DNA of 64,000 bases. It comes from Pleurotus djamor (lineage: Eukaryota > Basidiomycota > Agaricomycetes > Agaricales > Pleurotaceae). How positions within the stretch are numbered: position 1 is the first letter of the stretch; every line of letters begins with the position of its first letter. The position numbers were made by a program, and so were the translations under genes. Positions 46,513 through 58,992 of the stretch are shown here, piece after piece. The notes under the pieces were generated by a model that did not search any database, was not told the origin of the DNA, and saw only the letters and a list, made by a program, of their open reading frames with translations. Location of the stretch: NCBI GenBank assembly GCA_029747585.1, contig JAPEVF010000110.1, forward strand, positions 43,563 through 107,562, written 5' to 3'.

Positions 46513-49500
46513 ATGAAGCCTTACGTTCACCCGCGACCCTCGACCGTTTCCTCAGTTACAAATTCGAATTGGGTGGCTTCGGTCAACCGCAAGGAGTACT
46601 CTGGCTGGTCGAGTCGCCCCAACACGAATCGCCCTCAGACGGGACGACCTCAAACTGCGCGTCCGGTTACGGCTGCGTCGGTTAGGCCCGAAGGCACGTA
46701 TGTGGTTGCTCTCATTGAGGGCCGTGGAGTTGCGAGGGAGGTTGGACTGGCTGCGTTGGATAGGGATACGGGGAAGGTGATACTTATTCAGGTGTGTCGA
46801 TCGCCCCTTCCACTTCGACGCAATTCGCTCCATGGTAGCTTGAACTCTTTTGATAGCTCGCAGATTGTCAGACATATGTCAAGACACTGCACCAGATGCA
46901 CCTCTATTTCCCGCTGGTTATCCTCGTTCCCGACACGTTCGTTTCTACCACCGAGGCACCTCCTGGATTGGCCGCGAAGAACACTCAAAATATGTCCATG
47001 CTGGTCGAATACATACGAGAGGAATTTCCTTACGTTCCGATTGAGTCCGTCGGTCGCAAGTACTGGAATGATGCTGGAGGTTAGATGCATATAGTATCTT
47101 GGCAGTATTAAATGACCCTGAGTTGGACCCTTATCACTTTAGGCCTCGAATTTGTTGACCAATTGTGCGTCAACGACGATGAACATACGGCTACTATTCT
47201 CGCGGTATCCCAAAAGTAATGTCAATATACGCTCGCTGGCTTTGGGAACTCACTTACCATCGCTTCAGGTATTATGCTCTGTCCGCGGCCTGCGCGCTTT
47301 TCAAGTATACGGAATCCAAGATGAACACACTCTTTGCCTCTCACTCGCTTCGAATACGATACCTCCCGGTCGAGGGTACCCTCATGATGGATCCTGAAAC
47401 TGCTAGGAGCTTGGAGCTCGTCGATAGTGTCCTGCACAAAAAGTCAACTCATACGCTTTTCGGGTACCCGTTTTCTTGTTCCACAGAATCGCAGTTTACT
47501 TATAGATTTTCCGATAGTGTGTTGAATCATACCTATACCCCCATGGCCGCACGTCTTCTCCGTGTTAATATCTTGTCGCCCATAACCGGTTAGTTGGTAT
47601 CTTCGTCTGGCTGAAAATCATTCTCACTTTCTCCAGTCCCCGATGCTATCAATGCCCGGCTTGATTTTGTCGAAGGTAAAGAAATCCACTCTAGCTCGTC
47701 ATGCACAAGTTCTCATTATCTCTAGAGCTGATACAGTGTGAAGACCTGTTCACTGACACCCGGGATGCCTTGAAAATGTTCAAGAAGATTGATTTTGACA
47801 AGCTCGTCTCCGCTGTGCGTGAATTTCAATCCTGTTGTCCAGTCAATTTTCAAAGTAGAATTTTTATTTTTCCTAGTTGGCGACGTCAGAGGCACATGTT
47901 ACCAGCTCAGCCAAGTCGGCATCTGGTCGCATTAGCCATATCTTGAACCTCCGAAATGCTATACGGGGGATTTCAGTCCTGGAACAGGCACTAACGGGTC
48001 AATGCCATCTCATGCGCATTCTGCGTAGCATGCTTGCCGACGAGCGGTTAACCCACATTGAGAACCTGATCACCTCTCAATTGAATGAAGAGACAACCCC
48101 CAGCAAGGTATTTACCCTTTTGGTCATCGCATATTGTTACCCTTCTAATTATTATTCGAATAGTTTGGGATTGCCGCTGTCAATGCTAGAGTTTACGCTC
48201 TCAAGGTCAGATTGATTTTTTACTGATCAGTGCCGTTGCTGATGCAGACTAGGCAAATACTAATCATCTCCTTGATGTTGCTCGGGAAACATACAAGGAA
48301 AATGTGGGTGATATATACCAGCTCAACCGATCACTCTCAGAAATGCATGGCCTTCCCCTAAACCTTGTCTACCGAGATGGTGGATTTGTGTTTTCGGTCA
48401 AGCAAGATGATTTGGAAGGCCCGCTACCCAGTGGATTTATTAATCCTCTTTTAAAGAAAGGAAGCTGGACATTTTCAAGCATGGAACTGGTTAGTACAAT
48501 TTAATCTTCCTAGGGCTTCTTTTTACCTTGCATTGTAGAAGAAGATGAATGCTAGAATGAAGGATGCACTCGATGAAACACTTTTGCTCAGTGATATGTA
48601 CCAACTTTCTCCGTCCAAACATTACAGAGTGCTAAGTTAAGCCCAGGATTATTGAGGCCTTGATGGCTGAATTGCTTTCGGATATTGGTGTCCTCTATAA
48701 AGCCTCTGAAGCGGTGAGGTTCCTTTGGACTTCATTCCTTGACATGTAACTCATGACAACATCCCTAGATTGCTCTGACAGACATGCTTTGGTCTTTTGC
48801 CCATGCTTCAGTTGGTAAGATCGATCTATGTTTGAGGAAATATATTCAGCTTACACAGTTACGCTCCCTCCCTCCACAGTCCACAGCTATGGTATGTGTT
48901 GAATATGATTATAATTTCTCTTCTCTGATATCAAAAATAGTTAGACCTGAATTTACTGGTACTCTTGCAATCAAGGGTGGAAAGCACCCTATTCTTGATT
49001 GCATCAGACCAGCCGGGTCCATAGTCCCAAATGATGTGTACTGTGATTCTGCCTCCAAATTCCAACTAATCCAAGGCCACAAGTGAGTGACAAAATGATT
49101 TTTCAGCACTGTCTTGTTTCCTAATTTCCATAATAGCATGTCTGGTAGGCTTCCTGCTTTTTGTATTATACTGGCCTTTGGCTTATAAACTGTCCAGGAA
49201 AGAGTACCTACTTACAGCAAGTTGGACTGCTCACTATCATGGCTCTATGTGGCTCCTTTATCCCAGCAGAATACGCTAGCTTTAGGTCAGTAAGATCTTT
49301 CCAGGTGTCTTTGGGTAGTGAATAAGTGTGTCACATATAGCATTCATGATAATCTACTCAGTAGACTGTCCAATGATGATGATATGGAGAAAAGCCTGAG
49401 CACCTTTGGAGCAGAAATGGTTACATCTGCTATGATACTGGGTATGTCATCTATCCTAGGAGCATAAAGATGACTGAACTGAATATGATACTAGGCTTGG

Positions 49501-50418
49501 CAACATCCAATTCACTTGTGCTTATGGATGAACTTGGGAGAGGAACATCTCCCCAGGAGGGTGTTGGAATTGCTTATGCAATTGCTGAAGGACTCATAAA
49601 TCAGAAGGTGCAGTTCCGTTCATCTTGCTCAGCCCGCTAACTGTTCATTGTTTCCTCTTGAAGTGCTTTACATTTTTTGCAACGTAACCTACCTCCCAAT
49701 CAATGCAGGTTTACACAGACTTACTATTTATTTACACAGGCACTTTGTTCAACTCACTGACTTACTCCATGTCAAACCTACTATCATAAAGTAAGCCCTA
49801 TGAGACACTGGCCTATCAGCATTTCTTGCTAAGTCCTGATTGTATCTATCTAGCCTTCATCTGGCAGCCATGGTAAGCCAAGAGATACTACATGGCTAGA
49901 CACCTAAGTAATGCTATCACAGACCCCTGCATCAAACTCTGTGGCATTGGACTTTTCCTACAGGTAGGACCAACATGTTCTCCCAGTATTAGTTTCTTCC
50001 TGACTCTGTGCCAGGGTCACTGATGGTCCTTTGGAAAGTTGTGATCATTATGGTGTGCCTACCTACTATTTTTGACTTTGAGACCATGTTGAACAGTTCC
50101 AAGGCTTGAATCTGGCAGTGTTGGCAGACCTTCCAAGCAATGTCACAACACCAGCTTATCAAGCATCAAAGCAAATAGAGAAACTCTACTCTTTATCAAA
50201 CAAGAGCAGGAGCATGAAGATTGTAGCACAAAGAAAGTTGCTCATCAGAGTATGTTGAGAAACTTTGATGAAATGTTTATCTCCAACTTATGCTTGGAAA
50301 TCAGTTAAAGACCCAGCTTACACAAGCCATGAAGTACTCCACCCTTCCAAAACAAGATCTTGTGGAATACTTACAAAAGGTTCAAATTGAGCTTGCTAAA
50401 CTGCTAGTCAACATTTAG
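46513..50418 (+). CDS. MSH4: MSH4, meiotic MutS homologue
   Basis: About 20 short exons are traceable. The first gives [14 protein letters not shown], a Pro/Arg/Thr-rich leader, then [21 protein letters not shown]. The core carries [50 protein letters not shown] and the lever region to 48500. The ATPase domain begins [15 protein letters not shown], then a Walker A spelled across three exons as [15 protein letters not shown]. Next come [16 protein letters not shown], the Walker [37 protein letters not shown] and a C-terminal helical end [21 protein letters not shown]4 acts with MSH5 to stabilise meiotic crossover intermediates. It lacks the MutS mismatch-recognition domain, as here. The usual Pro of G-P-N in Walker A reads as His. 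The 3' half is AT-rich compared with the 5' half. Confidence 0.95.
49137..49144 (+). other. MSH4: 8-nt microexon of MSH4 inside Walker A
   Basis: CATGTCTG lies between an ATAATAG acceptor and a GTAGGC donor. Together with the flanking exons it completes N-M-S-G of the nucleotide-binding loop. Without it the reading frame and the invariant GKST loop would be lost. Confidence 0.75.
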
Positions 50419-50639
50419 TTCAGTTAGATGCATACATACATACATGTATTGAGATCCTTTGGCCTTTTCTCATATTCAGAAGTGAGTCTCTTTGTGATTT
50501 TTCTTTGTATACACATACCTACAGTAACCCCAGTGGCCAGTATGACATATTTGTAAGTCAATCATCTGGTCCATAGATACAACCACATGAGGCTGGAAAA
50601 AGTCCAGCTAACATAGCAACAGACTGGAATGCATAGGAC

Positions 50640-51800
50640 CTCAGTGGACTGGATATTTCACACACACCAATCCTGTTAGTTCATTCCCTTCAATCTAACT
50701 ATCTGCTGGAGATGAAGTTGGTACTTGGCTTCAGGGAATATCCCAGGACTGCAGGCATGTGGTGTAGCAAAGATAATTTGCAGTGCTCACCAATATCACA
50801 ATCCAGGTGAAAATAGATGAATGGTTTCTAGGTCAATCTTGTGATCCATTGCAAATTTGGCTGGATCTGGCTGGAAAACTATCCACTCAAAATGGGGAGT
50901 GGAAATGAGTGGAATTCACTGGAATTCACAAGAATGTATGATGGTAATATGAGAAATAAATACAGGTGCCATCTAATTGTCTGCATCATCAACATCAATG
51001 TCAGGATTTGCTTCTTGGTCCTGAGGACTACAGAGGACCTCTCTGCTTGAATTTGCTCTGCAAATGGGTTTTCATTCAATATGGATTGAAATCCACCCAG
51101 CCATGCATAACAAGAACATCAGTGGCTTGTTCTTTGAATAACATAATAGTTGATTTCCATAGGAATCCAGTGCAGTGAAAACCCAGTGGATTTCAAGTGG
51201 GACCCAGGGGAAATGGGGTACATCAGTAGCTTGATCAACAATGATTTCAATCTCACTCCTCCAGTGGAACTCACTGGAAACTGGGGGTATCCACTGGAAA
51301 TCCAGCCGGAAGTGCCTATCCATTGGCATCTATTGGCATCCGTTGATGATCAGCTGGAAAATGGGTGGAAATCTTCCACTCATTTACTGAGGCCACAGCC
51401 AAAAGAATGTCCACTCAAATCCAGTGCAATCCACTCCATGATCTTGTTTTTGTTGGCTGTGATAATCCAATACTCAGGTAAGTGAGCTATGTAGCTATTC
51501 AAAGGATACAAAGGGAGTAAGGTTGTTTCAAGTTAGATTAAACTTGTTTGATTGCTCATATTACATATGGCCAGGAGAATGCGCTGGAATCCAGTGGACA
51601 ACGAGCAAAGGTCTTACATAAAAGTGCCATTGTAGACTCAGCTAGTGACTGCTCCAGTGGGTTTTGGTGAGTTTTCAATGGTTGTATCAGCAGTAGGTTG
51701 CACTGCATTCCAGTGGACAATGACACGGAAATCCACTGGAGTCCGAGGAAAGATGTAGGTCCTGAAAAAGGTACCATGTTTGCTTTCAACTGGATACTGC
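50640..51800. repeat. Cluster of degenerate CCAGTGG/CCACTGG palindromic motifs
   Basis: Short words such as TCCACTGGA, CCAGTGGA, ATTCACTGGAA and CACTGGAAATCCAG recur at irregular spacing on both strands, for example near 50650, 50895-50930, 51170-51200, 51260-51310, 51400-51440, 51575-51600, 51650 and 51700-51745. There is no fixed repeat unit length and no coding frame. Confidence 0.6.
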
Positions 51801-52342
51801 TGGACGTGTGGTGGTTGCAAAGGGCAAGGCTCAGAACAGAGGGTCATCCAAACTTGCTACTCTGACACCTTTCATCAGTTATCAAAACCTTCAATGAAAT
51901 TGTTCAACACACAATTGTTATCCCCTCCATCCATGCAGAAATCCTGAAATCAGTGCATCACTAGGCAACATCGTCAATGCATCCCTAGATGGCACCAATG
52001 TATTCCTTCAAGGCATCAATGCATCTGTAGAGAGCACTGCTGTAGAAAAAGGGGAAACAAATAACAAGAGCATCCATAGTGGTGACCAAGGAGCTGGTAA
52101 GTTCGGAACCCATTGATTTGTTGTATGTCCTATTGTACCTCCACATACATCATCACTGGAGATGCTAGATGCCAGGTTGACTCTGCTGCCACAGCTGAGA
52201 TAGCCTAGAAAGACAAGGGTGAAAGTAATGTCCTTTTTTGACGATTTCAATTCAATGTGAATGATAGATACATGCATAGATGGTCTTGCTTAATACCAGC
52301 AGTTCTCCTGTGTGCCTTCTATAGTCTTCTCTTGGCACATAT

Positions 52343-52358
52343 AATATATATATATATA
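52343..52358. repeat. (TA)n microsatellite
   Basis: A run of alternating T and A, eight units with slight imperfection at its start. Confidence 0.8.
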
Positions 52359-53557
52359 TCATGCTTTGTGTACAGCTGTGCAATTGATTGAAATAAACCA
52401 AAACCAATTTGTCTGCCAAGTCACCCCCTCCCCTCAGTGCAAACTCCATCTGTTGCACAGATAAAAGCTTTGAAAGATGTTCAAATGTTCTATGAGGGAA
52501 ATTTGAGAGGAGATGTTATGTTTATTTACTGACTTATTTGCATAATATGGAAGTTCAGCAATGGTACTAAGAGTGATGGATGGGCTTTGAGAGGTCTCCA
52601 AAATCAGCCAAATTGCTCAACTGATTTGGATTTGATTGTACAAATCACTGTATCTAATAGTTAATGTTGTTGAAACCTGCTTAATAACTGGTTGATCCAA
52701 AGACCAATAAAAATGTTATATACATTGACTCTGCACACGAGAGCGTGATGCAGCCTCAGGCTCTTCAAGGTTGCAACCTAAGTGTCTAGGCCATTAACAA
52801 TACTCCAGGTGGCTAGGCTATGTACATACTCATAGGAGATGGATCTCACAGGTTCTTTTCCAGGATTATTGACTTCCAACTTTGATTTGGCAAACTTATT
52901 TCATACAATGATCACTTCTCTCCCGGTAGAAGCCAGCGCAGCCCTGTCTGATCAATGAAAACTATACAGTGTAATTGCCCTCCCAATGAAGCCAGTGGGA
53001 ACTCGCCCAGCTGAACTCACTAGTAATGGTTGAGACAACTTCTAGTGATTTGTGGTGAGCCTTCTGCCAAAATAATTCCACTCAGCTACACTGGTAGCCC
53101 AGACTCAAGGAGGAGTAGAAGCAGCATTAACCATTTCATTACTATGATTGACTACCATATGACCTTCCATGTAAGCACTACTGGAACTATTAATTAACTG
53201 TAGCTGCAAAACTGTAGCTGTAAAGTAAAGCTGATTATTCATTCCTCTTAAAATGCATGCAATCTTTATCTATGTCAGCATTGAAACCCTTATGCTTTGT
53301 CAAATACAGAACTGAGAGGAGATTGTTTTGCAGATCTGGGACATGTTGTAAGGGGACACTCCATTTCCCTTACTATTTCTATTTCCTTTACTTTACTTTC
53401 ACACTTCCCTATTCCCCCTTCCCATTCCCCTATCTGCCTATTTACCATTCTGATCCCGCCCATGTGATTACATGGTGGCTTAGTACTGTATAGTCACTTT
53501 CCCAGGCACCTAGAGCACATAGCCGCCTGCCTAGCATGTGGATCCTTAGACTATTCT

Positions 53558-53636
53558 CTTCGGATTTCCCCTTGCTAGGTGAGCTTCTCTCTGTATTAGG
53601 CAGTTCTATATTTACCTTCGGATTTCCCCTTGCTAG
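53558..53636 (+). repeat. Short direct repeat, two copies 58 bases apart
   Basis: A 21-base word containing CGGATTTCCCCTTGCTAG occurs at 53558-53578 and 53616-53636. The surrounding sequence is pyrimidine-rich and LTR-like in texture, so it could be a piece of a retrotransposon LTR linked to the protease remnant at 54480, but no LTR boundaries are seen. Confidence 0.5.
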
Positions 53637-54479
53637 TCTTGTCACTTGTGAGGTTGCCCTTACACATGTAGGACTCTAGTAATCTCTACTCGTGCTCGCA
53701 AAAAGTAATTGTGCACTGGTTGACCATCATTTCGGCGCCATCCGCTCAACTTTTTTCGTCAATTTAAAATATGATAAATACAACATAACCCCACTGATAA
53801 CCATGCCAATAAGTGATAACCATGCCAATAAGAGTGCGGTTCCAACCACCTCCAGAGTGGGTCAATCAGTTTTCGGGCAAAACTGAGCTTCTCCAACAGA
53901 GCCATTCAGATTGGTCTGACCAGCGGTTTGTGAGCTCTTCTTCCATATGGTTATGTCCCTGGTACAACCCGTTTCTTCGGAAGCTGCATCAGTGAAGCAG
54001 GAGTTCGTGTCGAAAGCGACGACTTCTGCTGATTTCACCCCTTGATCCCCTGAAAATTGCCTTTTTTGGTAGGTGAAGCCTAAACTTGTCGCCTTGATGT
54101 CTCTCGACGCAGTCACTCGTTCCTCTGTTCCTTCACAGCTGAAAGATCCATATTGGAGGGCTGCAACATATAATTTTTCTGGCTCTGAAATATGTGGGGG
54201 CCGTGGTTCGAGCCACAGCGAAAAGTGCGCCCTATTTATTGGTCTCTCCATTTACCCACGTCACTACGGGGCTCCCTCTGGTTACCAGCCAAGAATCCTT
54301 GTACAAAGACATGTTCATTGTATTTGTCCATTTGGTTCAAAGTTATTGCATTGCCTCGGAAAATGGGAGTAATCAATGATTACTTATTGCAGGTACTTAC
54401 ATCTCTACTTTTAACACCACTGATCAATGGAGTGAACACAACAACACTAACAATACCTGCACTATATACAATGGTGTCA

Positions 54480-54809
54480 TTAGCAAGATGGATTACTATT
54501 TTCATGGGGGTGCAATTGCGAAACCGCTCTTGTCAAGGGGGTCATTTCAGAAGTGGCCCCTGTGTCTATGGCATTCCAATGATCATGGTTAGAAGATGTG
54601 CAAATAAATGCATTATCCAATGTAGTACTGACTTGTCCCGCAAATTCAGTTACAAAGTCTAGCGGCTCCTCTCCTGCCTGTTGAGCACCTCCTGATCCAT
54701 CACAATTTCGGCCCGATCCGGCTGGAAATCCAGTGAGCTGGCGTGTCATCTGCTCAGATGCACAGGCCCTATTGACTGACAATCTACTTGATCTCTTAAC
54801 CGTCAACAT
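54480..54809 (-). pseudogene. Ty1/Copia-like polyprotein remnant (protease region)
   Basis: The minus-strand frame contains WNAIDTGATSEMTP. D-T/S-G-A-T-S-x-M-T is the aspartic protease active-site signature of fungal Copia elements. The preceding FVTEFAGQVSTTLDNAF matches the variable linker found before it. No gag zinc knuckle, integrase or reverse transcriptase is present around it, so only a fragment remains. Confidence 0.55.
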
Positions 54810-54902
54810 GCGGCTGAGGAAATTCTACATTCCCCCGAAAAACCATAAATGACGCTCCCCAACAGAACGGACGTCGGACAGAGACCATGGTCACCGGCCA
54901 GA

Positions 54903-56083
54903 TCATCTGACAGTTCTTTGAGTCCCGTGTACGTCCTCTTCTACCTTCTCGTGCCATACCTGAAACCCATCCTCATGGGCATGAGGCCCGTCTACTTCGT
55001 TCCTATCTTCCAGCGCAGACAAGAGACTACCTCCGCGAAGTGTTCGGTAGACTCTGGAGCAGTTGTACTTGGCAATACCAATATCCACGATCACCAACGC
55101 CGGAAAGCGATCGAAGATAGTCGCACTGTCAGAATGATTGATGGGACATAATCCCATGCAAATGTATTTGAGAGCCTTGGATGGGATGGAGTATATCGGC
55201 TCGATCTGTGCGTTCGACTGGATGAGGTTTACGCGTTGTAGGATGCTTTGATTAGTATGGGGGTTGAGGAGAGAAAGAGGTAGCGAATACTTACACCAGA
55301 GACAAACACATACTCCAGTGCGTCGCAGTAAGGGCCGATCTTTTGAAGCAAGGAAAACGAGCACTTGAGGGAACGTATGCAACGAATGATGTGGACAGGG
55401 ATGATTTGAACGTCTGCTTGAGTGAGAGCCCGGGTACTGTTCAGCACGAGGTGCTCTAAGGGCGGAGATGCAGCGATTTTGTTGAAGAAATGAAGGCTGC
55501 ATCTGAGCGTTCTAAGTCGGGGGAGGGTGACATTAGGCCATGGCGCCAGCGCAACCTCGAACTTTACGGATCCAAGCACGAGGTATTGCAGAGTTGGTAG
55601 AAGGTGGGGGTAGTTGCACACGTCGCCTCCAGATATGTTTTGTATGACGAGATGCGTTACCTGAGCGGTTCGTGGTATAAGATGCAGCGGAGGTGACTGA
55701 GCAAGACTAGTGCTAGCCAGCCGCTTCAAACGGGTCGAGCATGAGAGGATCCCTTCGATGTACCTCCACGCATTAGGGGAATTAGAGCATTCGTCGGATA
55801 TGATCAGGGTCTCTAGGTTTGTTGACAGTATGGAATTTTTGGTAAGTGCGCGGTGAAGTAGGTGGCATTTGTTTGCGAGCATTCGTGTTGCGGGATAGCG
55901 CGGTATTCTGAGTGGACTTCCGCCAACGCATATAGACTGGTATAGAAGTGGAGCGCTGAGCTCGAAGAATGTCCTAGAAACGAGCAGGAGGGGGAGGAGG
56001 ACGTTGCGGTTCGTTGTGTGGGTGGGGTCGATAAAGTCCAGGATAATCATCGAAATGATTTCCGGCGGAAAATTGGGGGACAC
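54903..56083 (-). CDS. F-box/LRR-like protein (basidiomycete type)
   Basis: Two exons: 56083 to about 55290, and about 55215 to 54903, joined in phase 0 by a GTAAGT...CAG intron. The frame opens behind an ATCTAG acceptor, so a first exon with the ATG probably lies upstream; the next internal ATG is in SMIILDF. The start FPPEIISMIILDFID...LLPLLLVSRTFFELSAPLLYQSI has the length and hydrophobic pattern of an F-box. It is followed by leucine-rich segments (LETLIISDECSN, VTHLVIQNISGG, LQYLVLGSVKFE, LEHLVLNSTRAL). F-box proteins select substrates for SCF ubiquitin ligases; this lineage-expanded class has unknown targets. Confidence 0.7.
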
Positions 56084-58121
56084 TAGATAGCAAGCATCGG
56101 CCAGTACTTCAGTCGTGGTATCAAAGTGCTATGGGGCATGTCTTACTTTTTTGTTTCTCTTTTCTTCCTCAAACACACTACCGTGGACACGGTTACACGG
56201 TGGGCAGAGCTCTACATGAACGGTCAGGAACAGAAACAAGTTCAATCTCTCTAGTGATCGTGGGAGCCTCATTTCTCACAGTCACTAAATCATTAATCCA
56301 TCAACCTCAATGACGCGCAGTGCTTCCCCTTCTTTTCACTGCTCCCATTTTCGCCCCCAGTCACGACTATATAGCTTCTATGTCCACCCATACACAAGAA
56401 ATACGCCTTGAAGGCACGATACTGCTCTACAGATCGTCCAACCGATAGGACCTGAGTTGAGGTCGGTGTTGCTCCCGCCCACGCCGTAGGTATCTTTTTC
56501 TGAGCCAGAGTCTAATGCATCTAGACCACCTACACACGCTATCAACTGACCACAGCCACCCAAGGCTCTCCGAGAACTCTCCTTACCGAACACAAGCTAA
56601 GGAAGAATGCGCCCGCTGTAACTTGGAGCTTGACTCAAGGACGTCGACTGCAACAGGTGCTACAGGAATCCGGACGACATACGAAGGTAACGTCCCGGAA
56701 GTTTCCCTCAAGTTACAGCACGCTAACGACCCCCTTTTCTGTGTTAAGAGGCCACTATCTCGAGTCTTGGCCGCTTTCTCTCGGAGCTCTGGTTCATTTC
56801 AGCCTTGAGCTTCACGAGTCCTACTCAGGTGTGTCTTCTACAGAATCTCCCCATTAGCTCGTTGCCGGCTCATTTTACGCTGTTTAGAAGTTTCTTTCTG
56901 TGCCCAAGCTCTCTGTCCATAGTTTCCCATTGTAGCGCGACCATGGGTCCTTGCTGGTATTAGAAGCGGACGAAGCTTGGGAGGTGTCTAATCACTGGTG
57001 AGTCTTTTGTCGCGATTGAGTCCTCAGGCACATCTCATCCATTTTTGAAGGCCTTACACCTGGCTCCTCCTCTCACACATCTTGGGCAAGGTTCAACGTA
57101 ACTTCCGTCGACCAAAGGGGTCGATGCGGTAGAATCCAACAGGATCAAATCCTTTTCCTACCCATGACGCCACACAAACAAAAAGCATCTCTCCCCGGTG
57201 TCCTGGTGCTGCGCGTTGACGTTGACTGTCAGCCCTAGATCTCGCTTGGGATACTGATGTGGTGGTTTTTTCCTCAGCTCGGGCTCAGCGTGCGCCTCTT
57301 CTGGTGCCATTGTTGCGATGGGCGCTTTGATACCACATCCTCCCGTTCCACGCCACCTCCGCAGTACCCAACTACCTTACACATCACGGTCTAGCGGGTA
57401 TCCTGTGCTCGCTCGATCGATTCTGTTATCAGGATTCTGTGCTACTGTAGCTTCCTATCCCCGAGCCTTGCTGTACATCGTACATGGCCATTGATTTTGC
57501 AACTCGTTGACTCATGGACACTGTCCGTGCTCTGGCTCTAGCATATGTATGTCGCTATGTTATTTACCTTAACTACTTATGCCTAGTCTTATACCCTCAT
57601 ATATTCTGTTGTAGGTCATGACAAACTCATATAGTGTAGAGTACAATGAAGCCGCACCTAACGACTGCCACCCCATGGCTAAACCACCAACTTCGCAGGG
57701 GCGTCGAGTACTACTAATGGGAGAGGCCAATTTCAGGATTGAACCACGGATCCTACTTCACCATTGATAAGGCGCGCGATCCTCTATTGTTGTTTTCATG
57801 CTGTCCATCCCGACGGATAGCTGGTGAGTCGCTAGTGACTCTCAACATGCATACAATGCGTCAGTCATGCTGCGCCTCATCCAAGTACGGCATCCTTGTC
57901 CGTTCTTGGATTGATCCAAGTTCCCGTAGTCGTGAGGAATTGTTCGCACCCGTTCACAACGACGCCTCACGACGCCTCGCCGCCTTGTCTACTATCTTCA
58001 AGGAATATAAAGGTTAGCTATAGATCGTTCACCACCACCATCATCACTCACTACTACTCCCCGCACCACTCTCCAAGCTCCAAATCAACTCAAACACCCC
58101 AACCCTCCCAAGCTTCATCAC
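56084..58121. other. Intergenic interval without a supported gene
   Basis: Two kilobases with only short frames. The right end carries the promoter of the gene at 58122. A GATCGTGGGA word near 56258 is also found in the inverted repeat at 63957. Confidence 0.5.
58006..58011 (+). promoter_or_regulatory. TATA box of the gene at 58122
   Basis: TATAAA lies 116 bases before the ATG, followed by a CAC/TCA-rich leader typical of highly expressed fungal genes. Confidence 0.55.
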
Positions 58122-58992
58122 ATGTCTCCGAACCATTTCGATCAGAATGTCCAGGTTGTCCAGCACAAACGAGCGCAGACGATAACCCAGTACCCAGATG
58201 GCCGTGTTGCATACAGAGAGACTGAGAAGATAACCACCACCGGGGCTCAGTTCGACCCTCATGCTTCCCCCAGACTCGGGCCACAAAAAGCATCGCTCAT
58301 GGAGCGCGTACTCATTGCTGGAAAGAACAAGCTTCTTGGTGGCTCCGATGACGCTTCTCCAAGACCTGGTCGACCTGGACGTCGGGATCAGAGCCCAAGG
58401 ATAGCGAACCGTGAGTATACCGATGACGAACTGGTTGCTGCTACCAACGCACTCTCACTCCATCCATCTCCTCATTCGCCTGGAGAACAGCGCCAGTTTC
58501 TTCCACCTCTGTCACCGCTGGGACCGTACTCGCCACGTTATGCCCAAGCTCAGCTCTCGCCTCTTGTGAGTCCTCGAGATCACCATCGCCAACTTCACCC
58601 TCCAGCGTCTCCCGCTCCAGTCATCCCTATGATGATGCACTCACCTCAGCCACCGCCATCTCCTGTCATCCCACTGTACCCAGTAGCTAATCTCCCTGCG
58701 GCTATTGCTTCGTCTACGACTGCATACTATCCTACCGGACCACCTACATACGTGACACCGCTTCCAGTTAATGGGCACCCTCATTTCGCCTCTCCGTGCA
58801 TCGTTCGTGCCTCCGCCTAGCCCCCTGGTAGGAGATAACGCACATAACATGGCCAGAAATCAGGGATATCTCCATCACCCACTATCTCCCCTTCATCAAG
58901 CCCATTTTCCCCCAGCTCAGAGTGCGTTCATCGAAGAATTTGACGAAGAATATGAAGAGGACAACAATTGTGGTGGACGTAGACCATACTGA
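58122..58992 (+). CDS. Unknown proline-rich protein with a frame break near 58790
   Basis: The first frame (58122-58820) begins MSPNHFDQNVQVVQHKRAQT and contains PDGRVAYRETEKITTTG, SLMERVLIAGKNKLLGG and a long Pro/Ser-rich region (SPRYAQAQLSPLVSPRD). It stops soon after NGHPHFASP. The overlapping frame from about 58790 to 58992 continues the same style (RASFVPPPSPLVGDNAHN) and ends in an acidic tail (FIEEFDEEYEEDN) and a TGA. A one-base insertion or deletion between 58790 and 58800, real or from sequencing, explains this. I recognise no family. A TATA box and clean leader suggest an expressed gene. Confidence 0.6.

Larger units (their letters stand above)
50419..54479. other. AT-rich gene-free tract
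   Basis: Four kilobases with no frame I can link to a protein family. The sequence is visibly richer in A/T and in poly-T/poly-A words than the regions on either side. It contains the CCAGTGG motif cluster, a TA repeat and a short direct repeat described separately. Confidence 0.6.

Noticed and set aside
53862..54251. Minus-strand frame of 129 residues in the AT-rich tract
   Set aside because: No recognisable motif and an overlapping frame of similar quality on the other strand. It could be retrotransposon debris, but I cannot support it as a gene.
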